Assembly: GCA_958443265.1 (NCBI GenBank)
Contig: CAUCKA010000010.1
Coordinates: forward strand, 1 to 64,000
Source: an uncultured Collinsella sp.
Lineage (GTDB): Bacteria; Actinomycetota; Coriobacteriia; Coriobacteriales; Coriobacteriaceae
Reading direction: 5' to 3'
Length of the DNA: 64,000 nucleotides
Every line of letters begins with the position of its first letter. Positions within the stretch are counted from its first letter, which is position 1. The position numbers were made by a program, and so were the translations under genes. Shown here piece by piece: positions 31,388 to 40,359 of this stretch. The notes under the pieces were generated by a model, which saw nothing but the letters and a program-made list of their open reading frames with translations, searched no databases and had not been told where the DNA came from.

Positions 31388-32713
31388 ATGAAGGATAAGC
31401 TCAATATTGTGATCGTTGGCGGCGGCTCCACGTGGTGCCCTGGCATTCTTAAAGCTCTGACCAAGCACATGGACATTCTGCCGCTGAACCGCGTGATGCT
31501 CTATGACATCGATGCCGAGCGTCAGCGTCCGATCGGCGAGTTTGGCAAGATCCTCTTCGCCGAGGAGGAGCCCGGTGTGGAGTTTGGTTACACCACCGAT
31601 AAGGACGAGGCTTACACCGACGTCGACTTTGTGCTCTGCCAGATTCGTACCGGCGGCTACGAGATGCGTAGCAAGGACGAGAAGATTCCGCTGCATATGG
31701 GAATCATCGGCCAGGAAACGGTGGGCCCTGGCGGCATGGCTTACGGTATGCGCTCCATGCATGACATGGTTGAGATCGTCAACGACGTTCGCGCTCATAG
31801 CCCGGAGGCGTGGATTATCAACTACACCAACCCGGCTGCTATTGTGGCATATGGTCTCGAGCGCGTCCTGCCCGATGAGCATCGCGTCCTCAACATCTGC
31901 GACCAGCCTGTCAACCTCATGCGCTCTTACGGTCGCCTGCTCGGTCGCGATATGAGCAAGACGGAGCCCGTGTACTTTGGCCTCAATCACTTCGGTTGGT
32001 TCAAGCACATCTACGATGAAGAGGGCCATGACCTCGTCCCGCAGATTAAGGAGTACACGGAGAAGAACGGTTTCCTTCCTGCCGATGCCGAGCAGCGTGA
32101 CCAGTCCTGGCTTGATACCTACGCCATGGTCAAGGACATGCTCGAGGACTTCCCCGACTATCTGCCCAACACTTATCTGCAGTACTATCTGTATCCCGAG
32201 TACAAGGTTGCTCACCTCGACCCCGATTACACTCGCTCCGACGAGGTCATCAACGGTCGTGAGAAGCGCGTATTCGCCGAGTGCAAGCGCGTTGCCGAAG
32301 TCGGTACCGCAAAGAACTCCTCGGTTGTGCAAAACGACGCTCATGGCGATATGATCGTGGAAATCACCTCGGCCATTTATCGCAACACCAACAAGACCTT
32401 CATTGTCATCGTGCCCAACAACGGCATTATCGAGGGCATGCCCGATGACGCCATGGTCGAGGTCGCGGCAAGCGTGGGCGCCAATGGCCCGCAGCCCTAT
32501 GCTGTTGGCAAGATCGGTACCTTCTATCGCGGCCTTATGGAGAACCAGTACGCCTATGAGCGCCTGACCGTTGAGGCTTGGATGGAGGGTTCCTACGAGA
32601 AGGCTCTGCAGGCACTCACGCTTAATCGTCTGGTCGGCGACGCAAAGAAGGCTCGCAAAGTGCTCGACAAGCTCATCGAGGCCAATAAGGATTACTGGCC
32701 GGAGCTTAAGTAG
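31388..32713 (+). CDS. GH4 family 6-phospho-glucosidase, CDQP variant
   Basis: A 441-aa glycoside hydrolase of family 4, which uses NAD and a divalent metal. The N-terminal dinucleotide motif is VGGGSTWCPG (residues 10-19), followed by NYTNPA near residue 150, ICDQP near 172 and FGLNHFGWF near 198. The metal-site Cys is in CDQP. Maltose-6-phosphate hydrolases usually read CDMP here, which the paralogue at 37033 keeps, so substrate range may differ. It is followed by a PTS EIICB gene, which supplies the phosphorylated disaccharide. Confidence 0.92.
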   Translation: MKDKLNIVIVGGGSTWCPGILKALTKHMDILPLNRVMLYDIDAERQRPIGEFGKILFAEEEPGVEFGYTTDKDEAYTDVDFVLCQIRTGGYEMRSKDEKIPLHMGIIGQETVGPGGMAYGMRSMHDMVEIVNDVRAHSPEAWIINYTNPAAIVAYGLERVLPDEHRVLNICDQPVNLMRSYGRLLGRDMSKTEPVYFGLNHFGWFKHIYDEEGHDLVPQIKEYTEKNGFLPADAEQRDQSWLDTYAMVKDMLEDFPDYLPNTYLQYYLYPEYKVAHLDPDYTRSDEVINGREKRVFAECKRVAEVGTAKNSSVVQNDAHGDMIVEITSAIYRNTNKTFIVIVPNNGIIEGMPDDAMVEVAASVGANGPQPYAVGKIGTFYRGLMENQYAYERLTVEAWMEGSYEKALQALTLNRLVGDAKKARKVLDKLIEANKDYWPELK

Positions 32714-32742
32714 CTAGTTCCATAGCGCTTGATAACTGTTAT

Positions 32743-32773
32743 GGGGCGTGTGGGCTGTAGCGCTGCACGCCCC
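32743..32773 (+). other. Intercistronic stem-loop with T-rich tail between GH4 and EIICB
   Basis: GGGGCGTG, 15-base loop, CACGCCCC, then GTTTCTTT. It may be a weak terminator that lowers EIICB expression relative to the hydrolase. The EIICB ribosome site lies in the AAGAGGGG just after. Confidence 0.5.
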
Positions 32774-32795
32774 GTTTCTTTAAGAGGGGTATCCC

Positions 32796-34358
32796 ATGAA
32801 CAAAGATGAGCTGCTGGCAAAGTTCCAGCGCCTGGGCAAAGTCCTCATGACGCCTGTCTTGATCCTGCCAATCGCCGGCATCCTTCAGGGCTTTGGCAAT
32901 GCCTTTACCAGCCCCACCCTTACGGCAGCTGTTCCCTGGCTTGCTGCTCCGGGCTTTGCGATCTTCTTTTCGATTCTCAAGGCCGCTGCCAGCATCGTTA
33001 TGAACAACATCCCGGTTATCTTCTCGATTTGTCTCGCCTATGGCTTCGCCAAGTCCGAGAAGGCTACCGCGGCGCTTTGTGGCTTTTTGGGCTACATGTG
33101 CATGAACTCCGTGATGGGCACGTTCCTTACGGCGACTGGCGTTATCGATCCCGCGAATCTTACAACGGGCCAGAGCACGATCCTCGGTATCACCACGCTC
33201 GACACGGGCGTTATCGGCGGTCTTCTGGTGGGTGCAATCGTCGCATGGTTGCATAACCGTTACTACAAGATTGAGCTGCCTGCCGTGTTCTCCATCTTCA
33301 ACGGCACGCGCTTTATCCCGGCGGTGACGCTGCTCTCATGCAGCATCCTCGCATTGGTCATGTCCTTTGTTTTCCCGTTTATTCAGAACGCTCTCGGCGC
33401 GCTGTCCGAGTTCATCAAGACTACGGGTGCCTTTGGTGCATTTGTCTACGGCGCCGGCGAGCGCATGCTCCTGCCTTTTGGCCTGCATCACTTTGTCTAT
33501 TTGCCGTTCTTCTTCACGTCGCTTGGTGGCGTCGAGACCATCGACGGCCAGACTGTTCAGGGCGCTATCAATATCTACAACGCGATCCTGGGCTCTCCCA
33601 GCACGCCGTTTAACATCGAGGTCAGCCGTTTTGTCATGAACGGCAAGGTTATCTTCGCCATGTTCGGCCTGCCCGGAGCTGCACTCGCCTTCTACAAGAC
33701 GGCGCTTCCCAAGAACAAGAAGAAGACCGCAGCGCTTATGATTGCCATCGTGGTGCCTTGCATCCTCTCCGGAATTACCGAGCCGCTCGAGTACTCCTTC
33801 CTGTTCATCGCGCCCATCCTCTACGTATTCCACGCTCTCATGGCTGGTCTTGCTTATGCGCTGACCTATATCCTGCAGTTCAACGTGGCCGGTTCCGCGT
33901 CCTTCGGCGGCCCGCTCTTGTCGTTGATCTTTAACGGCATTATGGGTGCAGCCAAAGGCTCCAACTGGCAGGTTATCCTGTTCCTCGGCCCCATCTACTT
34001 CGTGGTGTACTACTTCGTCTTCAAGTTCATCATCCTTAAGAAGGACCTTAAGACCCCCGGCCGCGAGGAAGAGTCCGACGATGAAGCCGAAAAGGCTCCC
34101 AGGACCGTGATCAGCGACCTCATTCCCGCCATCGTTGAGGCAGTGGGCGGCGACAACAATATTAAGTCTGTCGAGGCCTGCTTCACCCGTCTGCGCATCC
34201 AGCTCAATGACTGTGACAAGGTGGTTGATGACGCCGAGTTTACCGAAAAGCTCGAAGCGCGTGGCATCGTGCATGTTAACGGCGGCGTGCAGATTGTCTA
34301 CGGCAACATGGCATCTAACTACGCAACCCAGATGCGCGAGCTGCTGGGTATGGAGTAA
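32796..34358 (+). CDS. PTS EIICB, glucose/maltose (alpha-glucoside) type, locus 1
   Basis: A 520-aa permease. The EIIC domain (about residues 1-425) starts KFQRLGKVLMTPVLILPIAG, includes the GERMLLPFGLHHFVY block and the GITEPLEYSFLF signature of the glucose superfamily. The EIIB domain follows, with the phosphorylated cysteine at Cys462 in ACFTRLRI. No EIIA domain is attached, so a general glucose-type EIIA from elsewhere is needed. It pairs with the GH4 enzyme encoded upstream. Closely paralogous to the gene at 35428. Confidence 0.93.
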   Translation: MNKDELLAKFQRLGKVLMTPVLILPIAGILQGFGNAFTSPTLTAAVPWLAAPGFAIFFSILKAAASIVMNNIPVIFSICLAYGFAKSEKATAALCGFLGYMCMNSVMGTFLTATGVIDPANLTTGQSTILGITTLDTGVIGGLLVGAIVAWLHNRYYKIELPAVFSIFNGTRFIPAVTLLSCSILALVMSFVFPFIQNALGALSEFIKTTGAFGAFVYGAGERMLLPFGLHHFVYLPFFFTSLGGVETIDGQTVQGAINIYNAILGSPSTPFNIEVSRFVMNGKVIFAMFGLPGAALAFYKTALPKNKKKTAALMIAIVVPCILSGITEPLEYSFLFIAPILYVFHALMAGLAYALTYILQFNVAGSASFGGPLLSLIFNGIMGAAKGSNWQVILFLGPIYFVVYYFVFKFIILKKDLKTPGREEESDDEAEKAPRTVISDLIPAIVEAVGGDNNIKSVEACFTRLRIQLNDCDKVVDDAEFTEKLEARGIVHVNGGVQIVYGNMASNYATQMRELLGME

Positions 34359-34386
34359 ACGACTCAAACACACAATCAAGATTAAT

Positions 34387-34434
34387 ACAGGTCGGCGCCC
34401 GATCCTTCAATCGGGCGCCGACCTGTGCTGTTTT
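34387..34434 (+). terminator. Rho-independent terminator of alpha-glucoside locus 1
   Basis: ACAGGTCGGCGCCCGAT (34387-34403), CCTTCA loop, ATCGGGCGCCGACCTGT (34410-34426), then GCTGTTTT. The 17-bp stem is perfect. Confidence 0.85.
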
Positions 34435-34549
34435 GGGGCGAATGGGCAAGTACATGACGTGCTCGCTGCTCTCTTTTGGCGCTGCCTATCGTGTATTCGG
34501 ACGCCTTGCGACGGTGAGGTGCGTTTTTTCGGTTCTAGCGTGTTTGCGG

Positions 34550-35350
34550 CTAGCGCTGCGCCCGAAGTCGATTTGCACAGCTGATATACAGAGCGTTAAC
34601 CGCGCTTTGTAGGCCCATGCCCTCAACCAAGGCGGTCGAGTACTCGCTGAGTGACTCCGCGCTCACGGGTAGCAAGAGCTCGCGCGCCCCGTTGTTATCG
34701 AATGCCATGTTGCTCGATATCCAAATAACGCGGCAACCTCGCCGCTTGGCCTCAACGTAAAGATTGAAGATGTGGCTCGTCTTCCCTGAGAACGATACAA
34801 AGATGGTTAGATCGTCGGGTTGGAGCAGACAGAGCGACGTCTCCTGTCCCTTGACGGAGCCAAATGAAAAGCACAGTCGGTTTACGCGGCTCAGCTTTTC
34901 GCAGAGTGAGCGGGCGGCGAGATTGGAGAATGAGCTTCCGTATACGTAGACATTTTGCGCATCGAGAAGCCAGTCAACGGCCTGCTCGAGTCGATCCTCA
35001 GTGAGCAGGCGTTTTGTTTCAAGCAAAGAGGTCTCTACGATATCGAAATACCAGGGTATATCGATTTGCTTATAAGCCCTTGTCTCGGTTGTCTCACGCT
35101 GGAGCCAAGCGTTGAAGTCGTCAACTTGCTCTTTGAACGATCGAAAGCTCGAGCCGTTTACGCGCCTGCAGAAGCGCGAGATGGTCGCGGGCGATGTATT
35201 GCACGCGCGGGCAAGTTCTTCTATTGAGAGCTCTGGGACCTCGTCGTGATGGGAAAGGGCGTAGAGTGCGATGTGGGCGTCAAGGTTGCCGCCCTTCTCG
35301 ACGTCTTCGATACAAGACCTGAGGTTCGAATAGACCTCGTACATCGACAT
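34550..35350 (-). CDS. RpiR-family regulator of the second alpha-glucoside locus
   Basis: A 266-aa MurR/RpiR regulator with the HTH at about residues 20-80 (SIEELARACNTSPATISRFCRR) and the SIS domain at about 120-250 (TIFVSFSGKTSHIFNLYVEA). GGAG lies eight bases before the ATG. It sits downstream of the EIICB and GH4 genes in the same direction, separated from EIICB by a terminator-like stem-loop, so it may be expressed by read-through or from its own promoter. It is only distantly similar to the regulator at 30340. Confidence 0.88.
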   Translation of the reverse strand: MSMYEVYSNLRSCIEDVEKGGNLDAHIALYALSHHDEVPELSIEELARACNTSPATISRFCRRVNGSSFRSFKEQVDDFNAWLQRETTETRAYKQIDIPWYFDIVETSLLETKRLLTEDRLEQAVDWLLDAQNVYVYGSSFSNLAARSLCEKLSRVNRLCFSFGSVKGQETSLCLLQPDDLTIFVSFSGKTSHIFNLYVEAKRRGCRVIWISSNMAFDNNGARELLLPVSAESLSEYSTALVEGMGLQSAVNALYISCANRLRAQR

Positions 35351-35369
35351 TCAAATCACTCCAAACAAT

Positions 35370-35405
35370 AATGCCCCGGAGCGGATATGCCATCTCCGGA
35401 GCATT
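35370..35405 (-). terminator. Terminator between EIICB (locus 2) and its RpiR gene
   Basis: On the minus strand AATGCTCCGGAG, 12-base loop, CTCCGGGGCATT with one wobble pair, then ATTGTTT. It lies 23 bases past the EIICB stop and just before the RpiR ribosome site, so it may allow only part of the transcripts through to the regulator. Confidence 0.65.
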
Positions 35406-35427
35406 GTGGTGAAGCTATGGGACGGAT

Positions 35428-37008
35428 TTATTCCATGCCCAAGTATTCTCTCATTTCGACTTTGTAGACAGAAGCTTTATTGCCGTAAACGATCTGAACA
35501 CCGCCGCCAACGTGCACGATGGCGCTGGCGCCGAGGTCTTTGGTGAAGACGCTATCGTCCTTGACCAGGGCGGTGTCTTTGAGGCTGAGCCTCAGGCGAG
35601 TGAAGCAAGCGTTGACACCCGAGATGTTATCGGCGCCGCCCACGGCTTCCACGATCTGCGGGATGAGCTCGCTTACCTGGACAGGTGCTTTGGAGTCGAT
35701 GGCCGACGTGTCATCCGCTGCCTGCGTGTCATCATCCTCGCGGCCCGGGGTTTTGAGGTTAAATTTCTTGATAAAGGTGCGGAACAGTACGTAATAAATC
35801 CCGAAGTAAGCGATGCCGAGCGGAATAAGCCAAAACCAGTTGGAGCCTTTATCGGCGTTCATGATGCCGTTGAAGATCCACGAGAGGAGCGGTCCGCCGA
35901 AGGCGGAAGGCCCAGGCACATTGAACTGTACCAGGTAGGTGAGTACATACGCGATGCCGCACAGCAGGGCGTGGACCACATAGAGTACGGGTGCTACAAA
36001 GAGGAAGGAGTACTCGAGCGGTTCGGTTATGCCCATGATGGCGGCCGGAATAACGGCGGCAATCATGAGGGAGCCGACCTTCTTTTTATTCTCGGGACGG
36101 GCACAGTGGTAGATGGCGAGCGCCGCCGCGGGCAGGCCGCACATGGCGAACAGCACCTTGCCGTTCATGACGTATTTTGAGATGTCGATGTCGTACATCA
36201 TGCCGGGCGTGTTGAGCATGGCGTTGTAGATGTTGACAGCACCCTCGACGGTCTGGCCGTCAACCTGGATGCTACCGCCCAGAGAAGTGAAGAAAAACGG
36301 CAGGTAGATGAAATGATGCAGGCCGAAGGGCAGAAGCATGCGCTCGGAGAAGCCATAGATGAACGCGCCAAACACCCCGGTGGAATCGATGAGTGTCGAG
36401 GCGGCCTTTAGGCCGGTTTGCACAAACGGAAACACGAAGGCGAGCGCAACGCCCACCAGGCTTGCGAAAACGACGGTGAGGGCGGGGACGCAGCGCGTGC
36501 CGTTGAAGATGCCGAGCACCGGCGGAAGCTGCACCTTATAGAATCGGTTGTGGATCCATGCGACTACCAAGCCGATGATGATGCCGCCGAATACGCCGGT
36601 GTCGAGTGTGGTTACGCCCAGGATGGCGTTCTGACCGGTCTGTAGGTTGGCGGGATCGATGGTGCCCAGCAGGATAAGCAGCTGACCCATGATCGTGTTC
36701 ATGGTCATGTAGCCGATAAAGCCCGAGAGTGCGGCGGTCGCCTTCTCGGCCTTGGCGTAACCGTAGGCGATGCAGATCGCAAAGAGAACCGAGATGTTAC
36801 CATTGATAACGTTGCCGGCTGCTTTGATGAGCGTGCTAAAGATCACCATCGGCTCGGTGCCCAAAAACGGACAGAGCGAGATGAGGTTAGCATTGGAAAG
36901 GGCGGAGCCCAGACCGACCAAAATGCCGGAAACGGGCAGGAGGAGGACCGGCGCCATGAGCACCTTGCCGAGTCTCTGGAACTCGCTGTAGAGCTTGCTT
37001 TCTTTCAT
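35428..37008 (-). CDS. PTS EIICB, glucose/maltose (alpha-glucoside) type, locus 2
   Basis: A 526-aa paralogue of the 32796 gene. EIIC at about 1-430 with the same GERMLLPFGLHHFIY and GITEPLEYSFLF blocks; EIIB with Cys468 in ACFTRLRL. The linker between the two carries a Thr/Asp/Ala-rich stretch (DDDTQAADDTSAIDSK) not found in the other copy. It follows the GH4 gene by 24 bases. No EIIA is attached. Confidence 0.93.
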   Translation of the reverse strand: MKESKLYSEFQRLGKVLMAPVLLLPVSGILVGLGSALSNANLISLCPFLGTEPMVIFSTLIKAAGNVINGNISVLFAICIAYGYAKAEKATAALSGFIGYMTMNTIMGQLLILLGTIDPANLQTGQNAILGVTTLDTGVFGGIIIGLVVAWIHNRFYKVQLPPVLGIFNGTRCVPALTVVFASLVGVALAFVFPFVQTGLKAASTLIDSTGVFGAFIYGFSERMLLPFGLHHFIYLPFFFTSLGGSIQVDGQTVEGAVNIYNAMLNTPGMMYDIDISKYVMNGKVLFAMCGLPAAALAIYHCARPENKKKVGSLMIAAVIPAAIMGITEPLEYSFLFVAPVLYVVHALLCGIAYVLTYLVQFNVPGPSAFGGPLLSWIFNGIMNADKGSNWFWLIPLGIAYFGIYYVLFRTFIKKFNLKTPGREDDDTQAADDTSAIDSKAPVQVSELIPQIVEAVGGADNISGVNACFTRLRLSLKDTALVKDDSVFTKDLGASAIVHVGGGVQIVYGNKASVYKVEMREYLGME

Positions 37009-37032
37009 GATGTTCCTTCGATGCGCGGGGAG

Positions 37033-38358
37033 TTAGGACAGGGTCGGCCAATAATCGCCGTTCGCTTCGATCAGGTCGTCGAGGATTTGGCGCGCGACGG
37101 TAGTCGAAGGGACGGTCTTGTTGATCGCGATGGCTTCGAGTGCCTTCTGGTAGGAATGCTCGTAATATGCGTCGACGGCGAGCTTCTCACTGGCATTCTG
37201 CTCTTCGATAAGCCCCTTGTAGAAGGTGGGGATAGCAGGCTGGCTGATGGGTTCGGGGCCCCAAGAGCGCAGGTAGGCGGGGACCTCGACCATGGCGTCG
37301 TCGGGCAGATTGGGGATGGCGCCGTTATTCTCGACGATTACGAGATAACGTTCGCACTTGTTGTAGGCGATAGAGGCGGCTGCGTCGACGATAAAGTCGC
37401 CAAAGACCGTGAAGCTCTGTACGGGGCTCTTGTAATTGGCGGGATCTGCCAGGTACTTGTCGTGCTCGGCAAACATCTCCTTCTCGCGTCCGTTGATGAC
37501 GTTGTCGGCGCGCGTCCAGTTGGGGTCCATGTCATCTGCCATGTCTTTGGAGTACAGGTAGTACTGCAGGTAGCTGTTGGGCAGATACTCGGGATAGTCC
37601 TTCACAATCTTGACGTATTGACCCCAGGTGTGCATCCAGTCCTTGTCCTTGTGATGCTTGTCGCTCACGGCCATGCCGTGCTCGAGAATCATCTGACGGA
37701 GCTCCGGCAGACGATCGCGCCCCTGCTTGTCGTAAATTTTGGTAAACCAGCCAAAGTGATTGAGTCCAAAATACATGGGGTCGATATCGCGCCAGCTGGG
37801 AAGTCCGAGCATCTTAGAGTACGAGAGCAAGATAGCCGTGGGCATATCGCAGATGTTAAGGATATGGTCGTTGCCAAACTCGCGACGTGTGGCCTCGGCG
37901 ACAACTGCGGCGGGGTTGGAATAGTTGAGGATCCAGGCGTCTGGACTATATTTCTTGGCGTAGCGTACGAGGTCGAAGACGCCGGGGATGGACCTGATGC
38001 CATAGGAGATCGAACCGCCGGCGCCGCAGGTTTCCTGTCCCACGCAACCGTACTTGAGAGGGATGCGCTCGTCCTGGCGACGCATCTGAAGGCCACCCTG
38101 GCGGATTTGCGCGAAGACGAAGTCGACATCGGTGAATGCCTTTTCGGGATCGGTCGTCACGACAACTTCGATGTCAGGAGCTTCCTGCTCGATGAACTGC
38201 TTCATGATGTCGTAGACGAGATGCATGCGCTTCTCGTCGATGTCGTACAGGGCGAGTTTGCGCAGCGGTAATTCGTTTTTCTTCTGCAATAGGCTCTGGA
38301 TGATGCCGGGGGTGTGGGTGCTGCCGGCCCCGGCGATTACAACTGCTTTCTTGTCCAT
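37033..38358 (-). CDS. GH4 family 6-phospho-alpha-glucosidase
   Basis: A 441-aa NAD- and metal-dependent hydrolase. AGAGSTHTPG (about residues 9-18), NYSNPAAV near 150, ICDMP near 172 and FGLNHFGWF near 198. CDMP is the signature described for 6-phospho-alpha-glucosidases such as GlvA/MalH, so maltose-6-phosphate-like substrates are likely. The ATG at 38358 follows AAAGGGG; a start six codons upstream is weaker. First gene of locus 2, before EIICB. Confidence 0.93.
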   Translation of the reverse strand: MDKKAVVIAGAGSTHTPGIIQSLLQKKNELPLRKLALYDIDEKRMHLVYDIMKQFIEQEAPDIEVVVTTDPEKAFTDVDFVFAQIRQGGLQMRRQDERIPLKYGCVGQETCGAGGSISYGIRSIPGVFDLVRYAKKYSPDAWILNYSNPAAVVAEATRREFGNDHILNICDMPTAILLSYSKMLGLPSWRDIDPMYFGLNHFGWFTKIYDKQGRDRLPELRQMILEHGMAVSDKHHKDKDWMHTWGQYVKIVKDYPEYLPNSYLQYYLYSKDMADDMDPNWTRADNVINGREKEMFAEHDKYLADPANYKSPVQSFTVFGDFIVDAAASIAYNKCERYLVIVENNGAIPNLPDDAMVEVPAYLRSWGPEPISQPAIPTFYKGLIEEQNASEKLAVDAYYEHSYQKALEAIAINKTVPSTTVARQILDDLIEANGDYWPTLS

Positions 38359-38418
38359 GTGGTAAACCCCTTTCATGTGGACTGACCACTTCAGACTACG
38401 AAAGCTCTACCTGCGATT

Positions 38419-38449
38419 CTATCGATTTTCAGATTGCGAAAAACGATAG
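38419..38449. promoter_or_regulatory. Palindrome upstream of GH4 (locus 2), candidate RpiR operator
   Basis: CTATCGATTTTC (38419-38430), 7-base spacer, GAAAAACGATAG (38438-38449): 12-bp arms with one mismatch and a central TTTC/GAAA as in other RpiR-type sites of the window. It lies 61-91 bases before the GH4 start. Confidence 0.55.
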
Positions 38450-38968
38450 CGATAATCTTAACAGGATGCGTTTTGCGTGGTTAAATAGCGCCGGGAAAGA
38501 TGCTGACTTGGGCGGCAGACGACGTGTTGCATGGCTGCAGGAGCGAACGCCAGACGGTCAGAAGATGGTGGGCGGTGTTGCGTCCAAGTGGCCTTTGCAT
38601 GATTGTTTTAAAGGCAACCAGCCCGCATACGTTGATTGTCGCTTTGTCGACTGCCAAAAATGAGTCGGCTGGACAGTTAGTTCAGATACGTATTGATTGA
38701 GGTCGTCAAGGAGTATCAGCAGGTTCCTTCATGGGCGCTTGGAAAGCATGCGATTGAGACTGATTTGCGCTATAGCTTTGGTTTTGACTGCGAAATGCGG
38801 TACTGGCCTCGCTTTGTAGGGCTTGGATGGCTGAGGTGAGTACGTATCTGAATCAACTGTCCAAACTCATTTGCAAGGACGTGCATTGATACATGTTCAG
38901 AGCTTTTTGCGCCGCTTGAGCACACTCGGCTTAGCCGGCGGCATGCGCGGCTTTTGGCTGCAATTGCG
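38450..38968. other. Gene-free stretch with a decayed coding remnant
   Basis: Beyond the GH4 regulatory site there is no convincing gene. A frame from about 38679 to 38838 reads without stops (EVVKEYQQVPSWALGKHAIE, then a tail ending in GLGWLR) but has no start or ribosome site and a stop just upstream; it looks like the remnant of a lost gene of unknown family. The composition is less GC-rich than the flanks. Confidence 0.4.
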
Positions 38969-40198
38969 CTACCCGCGGTGGCGCTCCCAGCGAGCCAACT
39001 TAATCGTCACCAGCGTGAGCACCCAGGCTACGAGCGAGAATGCGGCGCCCACGGCGCCCACGTACACAATGCCAACGCTGCTCACCACGGCGCCGCCTAC
39101 TGCGGTGCCAAACGAAATGCCGACGTTAAACGCCATGGGCTCAACTGAACTTGCGAGTACCATCGACTTGGGGTGGCGGCTGCGTGCCACATCCATAAAG
39201 TGTGTGATGCACGACACCGAGAACAGGTACATGAGCAGCGCCAAGCTAAAGACAAAGACCAGCGCGAGCGGCATGGTGCCGCCCACAGCAAACAGCCCGA
39301 GCAACGCCGCAGCCTGCAGCACAAACGTCACAAGCAGCGCCTTCATGCCAAAGCGTGCATCAATCCATCCGCCCAGGATGTTCGAGATCAGGCAGAACAC
39401 GCCGTAGGCCATAAGCGTGGTACTCGCCTGAACGGTGCCCATGCCCAGCACCTGCTCAAGATAAGGCGTCACGTAGCCGTAGAACACATAGACCGAGCCC
39501 ACGCCAAACAAAAAGATAAGCATGCCGGTGATGATGCTCGGCTCGCGCAGCAGACCCGCCTGTTCGCGAAAGGTGGCAGGCTCGTCGGTTTGCCCAGCGC
39601 GCGGCATAAACGCCACGAGCGCTCCGCAGATTAAAACGGCAAAGGTAAGCGTGCCGTACATGGCCACGTGCCAATCGAGCGTGTCGGCCACAAACTTGCC
39701 GATCGAAGTGACAAAGACCATTGCCACGGAAAACGCACCATATACCACCGAGATGGCAAGTGAAGTTTGCTGCGGGGACAGCAGCTCGGGGATGTACGTC
39801 ACGCCTACGGCGAGCAGCGCACCCGAGACAGAGCCCAGGACAATGCGCGAGATAAACAGCACCTGGAAGTTGGGCGCCAACGCCATGACCAGGTTGCCGA
39901 GCACAAAGACGATGCTGTAGCACACGAGCAGCTGGTAGCGGCAGAATCGCCCCGTGCTGAGCGCAAGCACCGGCGTCGCGATAGCGTAGACAAGCGCAAA
40001 CACGCTGATGAGCTGGCCCGCAGTGGCAAGTGATACGCCGAGTTCCGTCGCCAAGTCGCTTTCGATGCCGATGACCACGAACTCGGAGCAGCCGAGCGAG
40101 AATCCCAACAGCACGAGCAGCGCCAGGCAGAGCTTGGTGCGCGCGGGGGAGAGCGCGGCGGCGGTTGACTTACTTTTAGGCGTGGTTGCGGCGGTCAA
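38969..40198 (-). CDS. MFS transporter, DHA1/AraJ-like drug or sugar efflux family
   Basis: A 409-aa 12-TM protein. The N-terminal TM1 (GCSEFVVIGIESDLA), the TM2-3 region (ATPVLALSTGRF) and the TM5 motif (GVTYIPELLSPQQ) fit the DHA1 arabinose/drug efflux group. I choose the TTG at 40198, which has GGAG eight bases upstream; the frame also opens 16 codons earlier at another TTG. It is divergent from the isomerase fusion gene at 40360 and shares that spacer. A role in exporting a toxic acid or phenol is possible but not shown. Confidence 0.85.
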   Translation of the reverse strand: MTAATTPKSKSTAAALSPARTKLCLALLVLLGFSLGCSEFVVIGIESDLATELGVSLATAGQLISVFALVYAIATPVLALSTGRFCRYQLLVCYSIVFVLGNLVMALAPNFQVLFISRIVLGSVSGALLAVGVTYIPELLSPQQTSLAISVVYGAFSVAMVFVTSIGKFVADTLDWHVAMYGTLTFAVLICGALVAFMPRAGQTDEPATFREQAGLLREPSIITGMLIFLFGVGSVYVFYGYVTPYLEQVLGMGTVQASTTLMAYGVFCLISNILGGWIDARFGMKALLVTFVLQAAALLGLFAVGGTMPLALVFVFSLALLMYLFSVSCITHFMDVARSRHPKSMVLASSVEPMAFNVGISFGTAVGGAVVSSVGIVYVGAVGAAFSLVAWVLTLVTIKLARWERHRG

Positions 40199-40278
40199 GG
40201 TTGTCACTCCAATGTCGCATGAATAAGCGGGATTCAATCCCTGCAACTCTAACAGAATGTGTCAGGTGCCTGCCTCCT

Positions 40279-40307
40279 TTGTCGCAGGCTGCGCTTGCCT
40301 GTATAGT
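40279..40307 (+). promoter_or_regulatory. Sigma70-like promoter for the LpdD-IDI fusion gene
   Basis: TTGTCG (40279-40284), 17-base spacer, TATAGT (40302-40307). An inverted repeat, GCCTGTAT / ATACAGGC (40297-40304 and 40312-40319), overlaps the -10 and could be an operator. The gene starts at 40360. Confidence 0.5.
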
Positions 40308-40359
40308 CGCAATACAGGCGAAGATGGTCTCAGGTACATTGCGGGCGACAGGAGATCCC

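Noticed and set aside
38466..38700. Two overlapping open frames of 65-66 codons after the GH4 promoter
   Set aside because: No ribosome site, no recognisable domain and composition unlike the neighbouring genes.
40186..40359. Longer N-terminus (58 extra residues) for the LpdD-IDI fusion
   Set aside because: It would run through the divergent promoter region, has no ribosome site, and AGGAG lies correctly before the ATG at 40360.
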